A stretch of 25,465 nucleotides of DNA from a virus: positions 1 to 25,465 of the IMG/VR virus record IMGVR_UViG_3300023082_000034. One strand, written 5' to 3'. Below, piece after piece: positions 7,114 through 14,304 of this stretch. Position numbers and translations under genes: made by a program. The notes under the pieces were generated by a model, which saw nothing but the letters and a program-made list of their open reading frames with translations, was not told the origin of the DNA and made no database searches. Numbering within the stretch: position 1 is the first letter of the stretch; each line of letters begins with the position of its first letter.

Positions 7114-7479
7114 ATGCTTGAAGAGAAGCTGGAAACGCTGACGAAGGAGATCGTAGCTCTCCGTCAGGCGATCGAGAAGAATGGCACGGGCGCTGCCGCT
7201 CCTGCTGCCGCAGCCGGCAAGACCGCTGCCGCGAAGACCCCCGCGAAGAAGGCGAAGGCCAAGGTCGAGCCGGAGCATGACGCCGACGAGACGGGCGCGA
7301 TCTTCCGCAAGGCCGCGAAGAGCGACAAGCCGGCCTGCCGGAAGTATCTGAAGGGCGTCGGCTGTGCCGATCTCGCAGAACTCCTGACGCAGCCTGAATT
7401 GTTCGACGCGGCATACGCGTTCGCCGAAGAGCTTCTTGAAGCCGACGACGACGCCGATGAGGATGACGACGAGGTTTAA
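7114..7479 (+). CDS. Coiled-coil protein with Lys/Ala linker and acidic tail
   Basis: This is a 121-residue protein. The ATG at 7114 has a near-perfect AAGGAGG at 7102-7108. Residues 1-24 form a heptad-like coiled coil, 28-52 a low-complexity Ala/Lys linker, and 60-107 a helical domain with two cysteines; the tail ends DADEDDDEV. No named family was recognised. The layout (oligomerisation segment, basic linker, acidic tip) is common in small DNA-metabolism accessory proteins. It leads the rightward replication block and is followed by strong hairpins, so it may be transcribed at higher levels than the genes after it. Confidence 0.65.
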   Translation: MLEEKLETLTKEIVALRQAIEKNGTGAAAPAAAAGKTAAAKTPAKKAKAKVEPEHDADETGAIFRKAAKSDKPACRKYLKGVGCADLAELLTQPELFDAAYAFAEELLEADDDADEDDDEV

Positions 7480-7480
7480 T

Positions 7481-7570
7481 CGCCTCTAGTCGGAGGCGCT
7501 AGGCGGTTTGACCGCTAACCGCCTTGCGTAACGTCCGAGCCCCCTGCGTTGGTATCCCTCGCGCAGGGGG
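7481..7570 (+). terminator. Three consecutive hairpins, possible terminator or attenuator
   Basis: Three inverted repeats follow the stop codon: CGCCTC/GAGGCG (7481-7486, 7493-7498), AGGCGGTT/AACCGCCT (7501-7508, 7517-7524) and CCCCCTGCG/CGCAGGGGG (7540-7548, 7562-7570). The last is a 9-bp GC stem followed by TTCGTTCT, a modest U-rich tail. Together they could terminate or attenuate transcription between the first gene and the Toprim gene, or stabilise the upstream mRNA end. Confidence 0.5.
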
Positions 7571-7607
7571 TTCGTTCTCGGATCAGCCGAGCCAAGCAGG
7601 AGGCCGT

Positions 7608-8576
7608 ATGCCTAAAGAGTGCTTCACCACCAAAGAGTTCCGTCCCGGCACGCTCGCCATCATCCGCAAGGCCAACGGCCTGATCGCGGATTACCAGCGT
7701 CAGGGCTACAAGCTCACCCTCCGCCAGCTTTACTATCAGTTCGTGCAGCGGAATTGGCTCGTCAACAAGCAGACCGAATATAAGCGGCTCGGAGAAATCC
7801 TGAACGACGCTCGACTTGCCGGCCTTGTTGATTGGGACGCCATAGAAGACCGTGGCCGGAACCTCGCGCCAACCCCCATGTGGGACAGCCCCGGCGAGTT
7901 CATCCGCGATTGGGGCCGTCACTTCAAGACGAACCCGTGGGATAACCAGAAGAATTACGTCGAAGTGTGGATCGAGAAGGAGGCGCTTGTCGGCGTCATC
8001 GAACGGCCCTGCACCCGCTGGCGCGTTCCGTACTTCGCCTGCAAGGGCTACGTCTCGGCATCCGAGATGTACGACGCCGCCAAGCGGCTCTCCGGATACA
8101 CACAGACGGGGCAGGAAGTCTACGTCATCCACCTAGGCGATCACGATCCCTCCGGCGTGCAGATGACGGATAACATCTCGGAGCGGCTGGATCTCCTGTC
8201 GCATTGGGACGAAAACATCATCGTCAATCGGATCGCGCTCACGATGGCGCAGATCCGGACTTACAACCCGCCGCCGAATCCCGCCAAGGAAACCGACAGC
8301 CGGTATCGCGCCTATTGCGCCGAGTACGGCACCACGTCTTCTTGGGAACTCGACTCGATGCAGCCGTCCGTGATAGACGCGCTGGTGGAAGAGACGATCG
8401 TGGATCTCGTCGATCACGAACTGTGGGACCGCGACGTTGAAGCCGAAAAGCTGCCCTACAAGCAATTGCAGAATCTCGGGCAGGCGTGGCTTGAACGCGG
8501 AAGTAACTTCCACGACGAAGTTTTCGAAGGCCTCGATTGGATCGACGCCAATAAGCAGGAGCGTGAAGGTGACTGA
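7608..8576 (+). CDS. Topo VI-A/Spo11-like Toprim protein (Mini-A-like)
   Basis: This is a 322-residue protein. The ATG at 7608 has AGGAGG at 7598-7603; an open extension back to 7524 runs through a strong hairpin and is rejected. The N-terminal part has LTLRQLYYQFV (residues 36-46), which resembles the winged-helix region carrying the catalytic tyrosine of Topo VI subunit A and Spo11 (Y42 or Y43). It is followed by a Toprim domain with E123 in the WIEKEA motif, a CKGYVSASE segment, and D178-H-D180-P-S-G183. In the family, these residues bind Mg2+ and the tyrosine attacks DNA. Stand-alone A-like proteins without a GHKL B subunit (Mini-A) are described from mobile elements; no B subunit is visible here. 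Activity as a nickase, topoisomerase or DNA-end binder is inferred. Confidence 0.7.
   Translation: MPKECFTTKEFRPGTLAIIRKANGLIADYQRQGYKLTLRQLYYQFVQRNWLVNKQTEYKRLGEILNDARLAGLVDWDAIEDRGRNLAPTPMWDSPGEFIRDWGRHFKTNPWDNQKNYVEVWIEKEALVGVIERPCTRWRVPYFACKGYVSASEMYDAAKRLSGYTQTGQEVYVIHLGDHDPSGVQMTDNISERLDLLSHWDENIIVNRIALTMAQIRTYNPPPNPAKETDSRYRAYCAEYGTTSSWELDSMQPSVIDALVEETIVDLVDHELWDRDVEAEKLPYKQLQNLGQAWLERGSNFHDEVFEGLDWIDANKQEREGD
8500..8510. repeat. GAAGTNACTTC palindrome, site 4 (centre A)
   Basis: Part of the 13-bp palindrome GGAAGTAACTTCC (8499-8511) near the 3' end of the Toprim gene, read as gga-agt-aac-ttc (GSNF). Confidence 0.85.
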
Positions 8577-8778
8577 TCTTGGTGTCGGCATTCCAGCGGC
8601 GATCGTTGCATGGTTCGTGATACTCGCCGTCGCGGTGTGGCTCGGGTCCATCTACAAGCGGCGCACGTCCTGCCCCCATGCCAATCAGACCGATCCTTCG
8701 TGGACGCAAGCCGGCTGGTGTTCAAGGTGCCGGGATTGCGGCGATGTCGTGTGCCACGGAGATGATTGGTATGTATGA
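8569..8778 (+). CDS. Small membrane protein with a C-terminal cysteine cluster
   Basis: This is a 69-residue protein starting at GTG 8569, supported by AGGAG 8557-8561 (7 nt) and an overlap of 8 bases with the Toprim gene. Residues about 6-26 form one hydrophobic helix (IPAAIVAWFVILAVAVW). The rest carries Cys and His residues (CPH, CSRCRDCGDVVCH) that could bind zinc. It is a short analogue of the anchor-plus-zinc layout of the protein at 1932-2903. No family was recognised. It is translationally coupled to the genes on both sides. Confidence 0.6.
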   Translation: MTDLGVGIPAAIVAWFVILAVAVWLGSIYKRRTSCPHANQTDPSWTQAGWCSRCRDCGDVVCHGDDWYV

Positions 8779-9223
8779 GCCTAGCCGCCCTGTCCTGTGG
8801 AAAGCCGATCCGCTCGATAAGGCGGAGGCTGCCTTGGAGATCCACGCCACGCTGCACCGGGAAGCCGGCAAGCGTGGCTTTTACTGTTCGCCGAAGCGGA
8901 GCGCGATCAACCGGGGCTTCTCGTATTACGCCGAGATCAATCAGCACGCTTGGGAGGGACGCCCGGAGTATAGCGGCCTCGTCCGCCCGAACGTTGCCTA
9001 TGGCACGGGCAAGACGCCGCTCCTTGCTGCCGTGGCCGGTTACAAGCTCGCCGGGCTGAACGATTCGTTGATGCTCGCGATCTATCTTGAGATCGAAGCC
9101 TACTACCTCGTCAAGGCCGTAAAGACCATCGGCCGATTGGAACTGGCGATAGAAGACTTAGAGGGCATTCTGTCCGCTATGTCGCGCATGACGACTCCTA
9201 TTGACGAGGACGATGATCTTTGA
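8771..9223 (+). CDS. Hypothetical helical protein with an acidic C-terminus
   Basis: This is a 150-residue protein. The ATG at 8771 has GGAG at 8759-8762 and overlaps the previous stop by 8 bases. The C-terminal half is helical (residues about 80-135: KTPLLAAVAGYKLAGLNDSLMLAIYLEIEAYYL and on), and the protein ends TPIDEDDDL. A conserved-looking N-terminal FYCSPKRSAINRGFSYYAEINQHAW segment has no domain assignment. Position between the Toprim protein and the DUF2800 nuclease suggests a role in replication or recombination. Its TGA overlaps the TTG start of the next gene. Confidence 0.65.
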   Translation: MYEPSRPVLWKADPLDKAEAALEIHATLHREAGKRGFYCSPKRSAINRGFSYYAEINQHAWEGRPEYSGLVRPNVAYGTGKTPLLAAVAGYKLAGLNDSLMLAIYLEIEAYYLVKAVKTIGRLELAIEDLEGILSAMSRMTTPIDEDDDL

Positions 9224-10602
9224 GTGAGCATCGCCTTCCTGCCGTGATCGGCCCGCTGACGCCGCAGCAAATCGCTGCGCAGATGGCGACGGGGCACAGT
9301 GTCTTCTCGCCAAGCGCGGCCGAGATGACGATGACGTGCGAGGAGTCTTTAGTCATCAACGTGCTTGCCGAAGACCGGCAGACGTGGGAGGCGGCGGAAG
9401 GCACAGTCGCGCATAGCTGTGGCGAGCATTGGCTGAAGACCGGCGAGCGGCCTGACGAGTGGATCGGGTCAATCGAGATCGTTGGCGGTTTCGAAATCGA
9501 GATCGACGAAGAAATGCTCGACTTCGTGTACGACTACGTTTCATGGTGCGAGCGGACGAAAGACGACGCCGAGTATTGGATCGTCGAAGGCCACGTCGAT
9601 ATCTCTCCGTTGACGCCGATCCCCGGCCAAGGCGGTACTGGCGATTTCATCGCGTTCCGCTGGCAATGGATGCGGATCATCGATCTCAAGTATGGGAAAG
9701 ATCCGGTCTTCGCACGCGGCAACAAGCAGCTTCGGATCTACGCGCTTGGCGTCTTCTACGAATGGGATTGGCTTTACAACTTCCAGACGATCGAAATCTG
9801 CATAGCGCAGCCCCGCGTGGCCGGTGGCATGACTTCGTGGACGATCACCCGCGAAGAGCTATTGGAGTTCGCCGACGAAGCCAAGGACGCATGGCGCCGA
9901 TCGTGGCAGCCGCGCCACCTTCTCACCCGCACGCCAAGCACGAAGGGCTGCCGTTGGTGCGCCATCCGTGGGACGTGCCCGGCCTCGTATCTGTTCCTCG
10001 CCGAAGAGACGGACGTATTCGAGAATTACGACGATCCGAAGACCGCGCTGATCGACGTGGTTCCGACGAGTATCAGCTATGAGCGGATGGCGGCAGCGAA
10101 CGATCAGATCCTAGACGAGTTCGCCACCAGCCCGTTCCCGTCTATGCCGAAGCCCCCGGAGCTAAGCACGCTCGCCCTGTCGAAGTTACTTCGATACCGG
10201 AAGATGATGGAGGGCTTCTTCAACGCGGTCAATGCCGAGTTGCTGAACCGCGCGATCTCACGCGAGGAAGAATTGCTGTGGTGGAAGGTGGTGGAGAGCC
10301 GCACCCGCCGCAAGCTGGTGGAAGACGAAGAGTGGATCATCGAACAGATGATCGCGAAAGGCCTGAAGCGCCGGGATCTCTTCGTCACCAAAATGAAGTC
10401 TCCGGCAGAGTTGGAGCGTACGCTTCATACTAAGCTGAAGATGACCCTTGGCAACGCCAAGAAGCTGCTCGACGAGGGCGGCTTTACGGTGAAGCCTCCG
10501 GGTCAAAAGACCTTGGCAGCGGTGGACGATCCTCGCCTCGCCGCTCCCAAGGATAGCGATGTCTTCGAAAACTACGATCTCGTAGACGACGACGACATTT
10601 GA
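9220..10602 (+). CDS. DUF2800 nuclease (Cas4/RecB-like PD-(D/E)XK)
   Basis: This is a 460-residue protein. The TTG at 9220 is chosen because it shares TTGA with the previous stop, GAGGA stands about 10 nt before it, and the next in-frame ATG (9283) has no ribosome-binding site. The early HSVFSPSAAE segment is typical of DUF2800. D142 (GTGD) and D155-L-K157 (IDLKYG) fit a PD-(D/E)XK nuclease core, and CRWCAIRGTC near residue 247 resembles the C-terminal cysteines of Cas4-like nucleases, so an Fe-S cluster is possible. The usual partner, a DUF2815 ssDNA-binding-like protein, is next. The motif D-V-FENY-D occurs twice (residues 265-271 and 447-453), and the protein ends VDDDDI. It probably acts in phage recombination. 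Confidence 0.8.
   Translation: MSEHRLPAVIGPLTPQQIAAQMATGHSVFSPSAAEMTMTCEESLVINVLAEDRQTWEAAEGTVAHSCGEHWLKTGERPDEWIGSIEIVGGFEIEIDEEMLDFVYDYVSWCERTKDDAEYWIVEGHVDISPLTPIPGQGGTGDFIAFRWQWMRIIDLKYGKDPVFARGNKQLRIYALGVFYEWDWLYNFQTIEICIAQPRVAGGMTSWTITREELLEFADEAKDAWRRSWQPRHLLTRTPSTKGCRWCAIRGTCPASYLFLAEETDVFENYDDPKTALIDVVPTSISYERMAAANDQILDEFATSPFPSMPKPPELSTLALSKLLRYRKMMEGFFNAVNAELLNRAISREEELLWWKVVESRTRRKLVEDEEWIIEQMIAKGLKRRDLFVTKMKSPAELERTLHTKLKMTLGNAKKLLDEGGFTVKPPGQKTLAAVDDPRLAAPKDSDVFENYDLVDDDDI
10182..10192. repeat. GAAGTNACTTC palindrome, site 5 (centre T)
   Basis: The copy extends to a 15-bp palindrome, TCGAAGTTACTTCGA (10180-10194), inside the DUF2800 gene and read as tcg-aag-tta-ctt-cga (SKLLR), a third codon phase. 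Confidence 0.85.
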
Positions 10603-10646
10603 ATGCCCTACCGCTACGGCGGTCAAACTGTGAAAGCGATAAGCCG

Positions 10647-11471
10647 ATGGCACGCGAAATTAAGAAGCGAGTGAAGAACGCGATTCTATACACGGATGGC
10701 AGCATCCGGATATCGGGCGTGCGCTTCAGTTATCCGCACCTGAAGAAGCCCTACAAGGGTGACGATGACAAGGGCGAGGCCAAGTTCGGCGTCGTCGGTC
10801 TTTTGCCGAAGAAGACACACCGCGCGGCTAAGGATCTCATTAAGGAGCGGATCGAGGAACTGTTGAAGGAGAACAAGGTCAAGGCCTTGGCCGCTGACAA
10901 GAAGTTCCTCCGTGACGGTGATACGTCCGGTAAGGATGGATACGAGGGAATGTACACCGTGTCGGCTCGCGAGAGTCGTCGCCCTCCGCTCCGGAACCGT
11001 GACAATTCCGTCGTCGAACCAGAAGATGCGGCTGAAGTCTTCCAGCCGGGCTATTGGGGCGATATTCTGATCCGTCCTTGGTATCAGAATAACAAGTACG
11101 GCAAGCGTGTGAACGCCGGCCTTTCGAGCGTTCAGTTCGTCAAGAAGGACGAGGTATTCGGCGAAGGTCGCATTAGCGATGAAGATCTCGACGACACCTT
11201 TGAGAACTACGGCGATCCGGACGACGACGACTCGGTTGACGACGAGGACGAGGACGACACCCCGCGCCGGGGCAAGTCCAAGCCGAAACGTCGGGCGAAA
11301 GACGACGATTACGATGATGACGATGACGACGACGCCGACGAGGACGAGGACGAGGACGAGGACGAACGGCCAGCGCGCCGCAAGTCGAAGCCCAAGCCGA
11401 AGGCCAAGGCGAAGCCGAAGCGTCGTTCGCGTGACGACGATGACGACGATGATGATGACGACGATATCTAA
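10647..11471 (+). CDS. DUF2815 ssDNA-binding-like protein with long acidic tail
   Basis: This is a 274-residue protein; ATG 10647 is preferred over a TTG at 10599, though neither has a strong ribosome-binding site. Residues 24-175 match the DUF2815 pattern: ISGVRFSYPHLKKP opening, KFGVVGLLPKKTH strand, a YTVSAR stretch and PGYWGDILIRPWYQNNKYGKRVNAGLSSVQFVKK. DUF2815 proteins are OB-fold ssDNA-binding-like proteins (GP2.5-like) that travel with DUF2800 nucleases. The last 100 residues alternate poly-Asp/Glu blocks with Lys/Arg-Pro blocks and finish with an Asp run and Ile, resembling the SSB C-terminal tip that docks on partner enzymes. DDTFENYGDP (182-191) shares a motif with the neighbouring nuclease. 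Confidence 0.8.
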   Translation: MAREIKKRVKNAILYTDGSIRISGVRFSYPHLKKPYKGDDDKGEAKFGVVGLLPKKTHRAAKDLIKERIEELLKENKVKALAADKKFLRDGDTSGKDGYEGMYTVSARESRRPPLRNRDNSVVEPEDAAEVFQPGYWGDILIRPWYQNNKYGKRVNAGLSSVQFVKKDEVFGEGRISDEDLDDTFENYGDPDDDDSVDDEDEDDTPRRGKSKPKRRAKDDDYDDDDDDDADEDEDEDEDERPARRKSKPKPKAKAKPKRRSRDDDDDDDDDDDI

Positions 11472-11483
11472 TTGATCGACATC

Positions 11484-11551
11484 GGGGCGAGCCTGTCAAC
11501 CGGCTCTGATATCCGTTATCCCGGTAAGCCCGGAGAGACGCGGTTCGCCCC
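11484..11551 (+). other. Structured leader between ssDNA-binding and polymerase genes
   Basis: The 101-base gap 11472-11572 can fold. GGGGCGA (11484-11490) pairs with TCGCCCC (11545-11551), and competing inner hairpins GAGCC/GGCTC (11489-11493, 11502-11506) and CCGG/CCGG near 11521-11533 lie within. It is one of the few gaps in the replication block and ends in a GAAGTNACTTC site at a ribosome-binding region. No known riboswitch class was recognised. Confidence 0.3.
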
Positions 11552-11560
11552 ACATCATCG

Positions 11561-11571
11561 GAAGTAACTTC
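11561..11571. repeat. GAAGTNACTTC palindrome, site 6 (centre A), intergenic
   Basis: This is the only copy outside a gene. It ends one base before the ATG at 11573, so its left half, GGAAG, occupies the place where the ribosome-binding site of the small gene would be. A protein bound here could affect expression of the small gene and the DNA polymerase. Confidence 0.85.
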
Positions 11572-11572
11572 T

Positions 11573-11737
11573 ATGTCTATTTCAAGTATCAGGATCGAGG
11601 CTGCCGCGTTGCAGGACCGCCTAGCTCGTCAGCAAAAGCGTTTCCAGAACCAACAGAATATCTTGAATTGCGGCATGAAGTCATGGTCTTGGTGGTTCAC
11701 CCAGCAAGCCGCTTTGCGTCGTTCGTGGAAAGCCTGA
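11573..11737 (+). CDS. Small basic protein upstream of DNA polymerase
   Basis: This 54-residue ORF (MSISSIRIEAAAL to LRRSWKA) fills the gap before the polymerase gene and ends one base before its ATG. The only candidate ribosome-binding site is the GGAAG of the palindrome at 11560-11564. The peptide is basic, rich in Gln and Trp (FQNQQN, KSWSWWF), with a likely N-terminal amphipathic helix. No family was recognised. It may be a real small gene or a leader peptide that couples translation to the polymerase. Confidence 0.5.
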   Translation: MSISSIRIEAAALQDRLARQQKRFQNQQNILNCGMKSWSWWFTQQAALRRSWKA

Positions 11738-11738
11738 C

Positions 11739-13901
11739 ATGGCGCTTGTACGCGGACAGCTAGAAGATCGGTTTGGCGTCTATGACGAAGCGCCGGCTCG
11801 CGTCCGCACACTATCCTTCGATTTCGAAACCTACTGCGACCTGAACCTCAAGGAAGTAGGGCTAGACCTGTATTCGGCGCATCCGTCGTGCGAAGTGCTG
11901 ATGTGCGCTTACAGCTTCGACGAGGGCAAGACGGTTCACCATTGGGACCGGACGAAGACCACGCGGATGCCCCGCGATCTGCACGACGCGCTGATGGATG
12001 ATCGCGTCGAGCTTTGGGCTTTCAATGCGCAATTCGAGCGCACTATCCTGAACCGCGTCCTAGACCTGTGGCCGACTATGGCCCGGTGGCGCTGCACGAT
12101 GGTCCTCTCCTACTTCCACAGCTTCGTCGGCGGGTTGGATCAAGTCGTTCACCAGACCGGCCTTGGCGCGGATAAGCAGAAGCTATCCACCGGCAACAAG
12201 CTCATAAAGATGTTCTGTGGTCCGCAGAAGATCACCCGCAATAACGAGCATCGCCGCTTCGACAGTTCGACGCACCCCGTCGAGTGGAAGATGTTTTGCG
12301 AGTACAACAAGCAGGACGTTGTAGCCGAGAGCGCAGTCAAGCGCCGGCTCGATAAGCCACAGTATCCGATCCCGGCGCGCGAGTGGAAGTTCTATGCGCT
12401 GGATCAGGAGATAAATGATCGGGGCTTGCCGATCGACCGGACCTTCGTCGAGCGTGCGCTTGCTATGGCGATCACGCGGAAGGAAGAACTACTCGGGCAG
12501 ATGCGCAAGCTGACGGGGCTCGTCAACCCCGGATCTGTCCCACAGCTTCTCCCGTGGCTCAAGGAGCGCGGCTATCCTTTCGACGACCTTCGCAAGGATT
12601 CGGTCAAGAAGGTTCTGACCGCAGACGCCGGCCGGCGCTCCGGTGAACTGAAGGCGCGGAAGGGCGAGCTATTCCCCACCCTGACGGACGATTGCGTCAA
12701 GGGGCTCAAGCTGCGCCAGCAACAAGCGCGCACCACGCCGACCAAGTACGCCGCGCTGGTGAAGGCGATGGGCTCCGATCGTCGGATGCGGTTCGTCTTC
12801 CAGTTCGCCGGGGCGAGCCGCACGGCCCGCTTTGCCGGCCGGCGTTTCCAGCCGCAGAACCTTACGACGATGCGCCTTGGTGGCGAGGACGATACGCACC
12901 TGTCGGTCATCACGCAGATCACGAACGCGATCCGCGATGACGACATGGGTGCGGTGCGGCTGTTCAAGTCCGAACCGATGGACGCACTGGCCGGTCTAGT
13001 CCGGTCCTCCGTGCGTGCCGGCCGTAACAAGAAGCTGGTGATCTGCGATCTGTCTTCGATCGAATCCGTGGTGATCGGATGGGTATCGGGTTGCGAGCGT
13101 TTGCTGAACGTCTTCCGCGAGGGGCGTGACGCATACAAGGATTTCGCTACCGAGCTATACGGCATCCCCTACGCGGAAGTCACTTCGTACCAGCGCAAGA
13201 TGGCGAAGCCGGCAACGCTAGGCGCGGGCTATCGGCTTGGCGGCGGCGAGATCCGCGACGGTAAGAAGACCGGCCTGTGGGGCTACGCCGAAAACATGGG
13301 TATCGAGATGAGCCGGAAGGAAGCTCATCGTGGCGTGGCGACCTTCCGCCGCGTCTACAAAGAAATCCCGCAGATGTGGTACGCGCTGGAAGATGCGATC
13401 AAGAAGACGATCCGCACGCGCAAGCCTACGAAGGTGGGACCGATCGGGTTCAGCTACGCAGCGCCCTATCTCGTCTGCCATCTGCCGAGCGGCCGGAACA
13501 TCTACTATCTGAAGCCGCTCGTTCGCAAGCGTCCCTTCCGCTACGTGAACAAGGAGACGGGCGAAGAAGTCGTCACCATGAAAGACAGCATCTCCTACAT
13601 GGGGAAGCAACAGAACGGATCGAAGTGGATTCGTGTCGATAGTCATGGCGGCAAGTTCATCGAGAATATCGTGCAGGCCGTGGCCCGTGACATTCTGCGT
13701 GAAGGGCTTATCATCGCCTACAAGCGCGGCTTCAATATCGTCGGCCACGTTCACGACGAAATCATCTGTGAGGAAGCGGTGAACGACAACGAGCATAACG
13801 TCGTGCAGTTGCGCGAGGCCATGATCCGGAAGATCCGGTGGGCTAAGGGGATGCCCCTGAACGCGGCAGGGCACGAAGGCAAGATCTACCGGAAGGACTG
13901 A
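11739..13901 (+). CDS. Family A DNA polymerase with 3'-5' exonuclease domain
   Basis: This 720-residue protein is the phage replicative DNA polymerase. The ATG at 11739 follows GGAAAG by about 8 nt. The N-terminal proofreading domain shows Exo I D28-F-E30, Exo II in AFNAQFER and Exo III in YNKQDVV. The polymerase domain has motif A around D437 (VICDLSSIES), motif B in the RKMAKPATLGAGYRLGG region, and motif C HDE at 672-674. There is no 5'-3' exonuclease domain, as usual for phage enzymes, and the length is close to the phage norm. It sits in the DUF2800-DUF2815-PolA order typical of this replication module and probably works with the ssDNA-binding-like protein and the reverse-strand primase-helicase. 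Confidence 0.95.
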   Translation: MALVRGQLEDRFGVYDEAPARVRTLSFDFETYCDLNLKEVGLDLYSAHPSCEVLMCAYSFDEGKTVHHWDRTKTTRMPRDLHDALMDDRVELWAFNAQFERTILNRVLDLWPTMARWRCTMVLSYFHSFVGGLDQVVHQTGLGADKQKLSTGNKLIKMFCGPQKITRNNEHRRFDSSTHPVEWKMFCEYNKQDVVAESAVKRRLDKPQYPIPAREWKFYALDQEINDRGLPIDRTFVERALAMAITRKEELLGQMRKLTGLVNPGSVPQLLPWLKERGYPFDDLRKDSVKKVLTADAGRRSGELKARKGELFPTLTDDCVKGLKLRQQQARTTPTKYAALVKAMGSDRRMRFVFQFAGASRTARFAGRRFQPQNLTTMRLGGEDDTHLSVITQITNAIRDDDMGAVRLFKSEPMDALAGLVRSSVRAGRNKKLVICDLSSIESVVIGWVSGCERLLNVFREGRDAYKDFATELYGIPYAEVTSYQRKMAKPATLGAGYRLGGGEIRDGKKTGLWGYAENMGIEMSRKEAHRGVATFRRVYKEIPQMWYALEDAIKKTIRTRKPTKVGPIGFSYAAPYLVCHLPSGRNIYYLKPLVRKRPFRYVNKETGEEVVTMKDSISYMGKQQNGSKWIRVDSHGGKFIENIVQAVARDILREGLIIAYKRGFNIVGHVHDEIICEEAVNDNEHNVVQLREAMIRKIRWAKGMPLNAAGHEGKIYRKD
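13176..13186. repeat. GAAGTNACTTC palindrome, site 7 (centre C)
   Basis: An exact 11-mer within the DNA polymerase gene, read as gaa-gtc-act-tcg (EVTS) just before motif B. Confidence 0.85.
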
Positions 13902-13903
13902 CG

Positions 13904-14050
13904 ATGAGTGAACCGCGTAGCCATTTCGTGTTTATGGATCAGGTGTTGTGTGGTGTGAAGACCACCAACACAACAAAGAGCCCGCGCATGGTTGATTGTA
14001 AGAACTGTAAGAAAAGTTTGAAACGCCGCGATCGTGAAGGGGATTGGTGA
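13904..14050 (+). CDS. Small CxxC protein
   Basis: This 48-residue ORF starts with ATG two bases after the polymerase stop and ends in TGATG overlap with the next gene; GGAAGGA at 13891-13897 is a good ribosome-binding site. The second half has DCKNCKKSLKRRDREGD, a C-x2-C pair in a basic context, as in half a zinc finger. There is one further cysteine (residue 16). No family is known. Tight packing on both sides supports it as a real gene. Confidence 0.6.
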   Translation: MSEPRSHFVFMDQVLCGVKTTNTTKSPRMVDCKNCKKSLKRRDREGDW

Positions 14051-14304
14051 TGCGCCACAAGTACAGCACGGCGGAGGATTGCAAGTGCGGAGGTTGGACC
14101 GGGCGCTGTGCTGTCTGTGACTTCGGCCTCGCCATCTGCAATACGTGCAAGGGCGCTGAAGCCGCTATGCCGGCTGACTGCCCCGGCCGACCGATGACGG
14201 AGGAAGAGCGCGAGCTAGTAGCGCGCGGCGAGCTTGAGTTCACTATGGGGGTGTGGTTCCTAGACGGCCACCCGGTCTTCAAGGATGGGAAGGTGTTTCG
14301 ATGA
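14050..14304 (+). CDS. Small zinc-binding protein (cysteine-rich)
   Basis: This is an 84-residue protein. The ATG at 14050 has AAGGGG at 14037-14042 and overlaps the previous TGA. The first half contains DCKCGG, CAVC, CNTC and DCPG cysteines, probably two zinc sites. The second half has a helix TEEERELVARGELEF and the ending GHPVFKDGKVFR. Proteins with this LAIC-x2-C plus DCPG pattern are widespread, unnamed phage proteins. It overlaps the methyltransferase start by 4 bases. Confidence 0.7.
   Translation: MRHKYSTAEDCKCGGWTGRCAVCDFGLAICNTCKGAEAAMPADCPGRPMTEEERELVARGELEFTMGVWFLDGHPVFKDGKVFR

Noticed and set aside
7524-7607. N-terminal extension of the Toprim protein
   Set aside because: It lacks a ribosome-binding site and crosses a 9-bp GC hairpin; ATG 7608 has a perfect AGGAGG.
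11173-11553. Reverse-strand Arg/His-rich ORF
   Set aside because: It is the antisense of the Asp-repeat tail of the ssDNA-binding protein.
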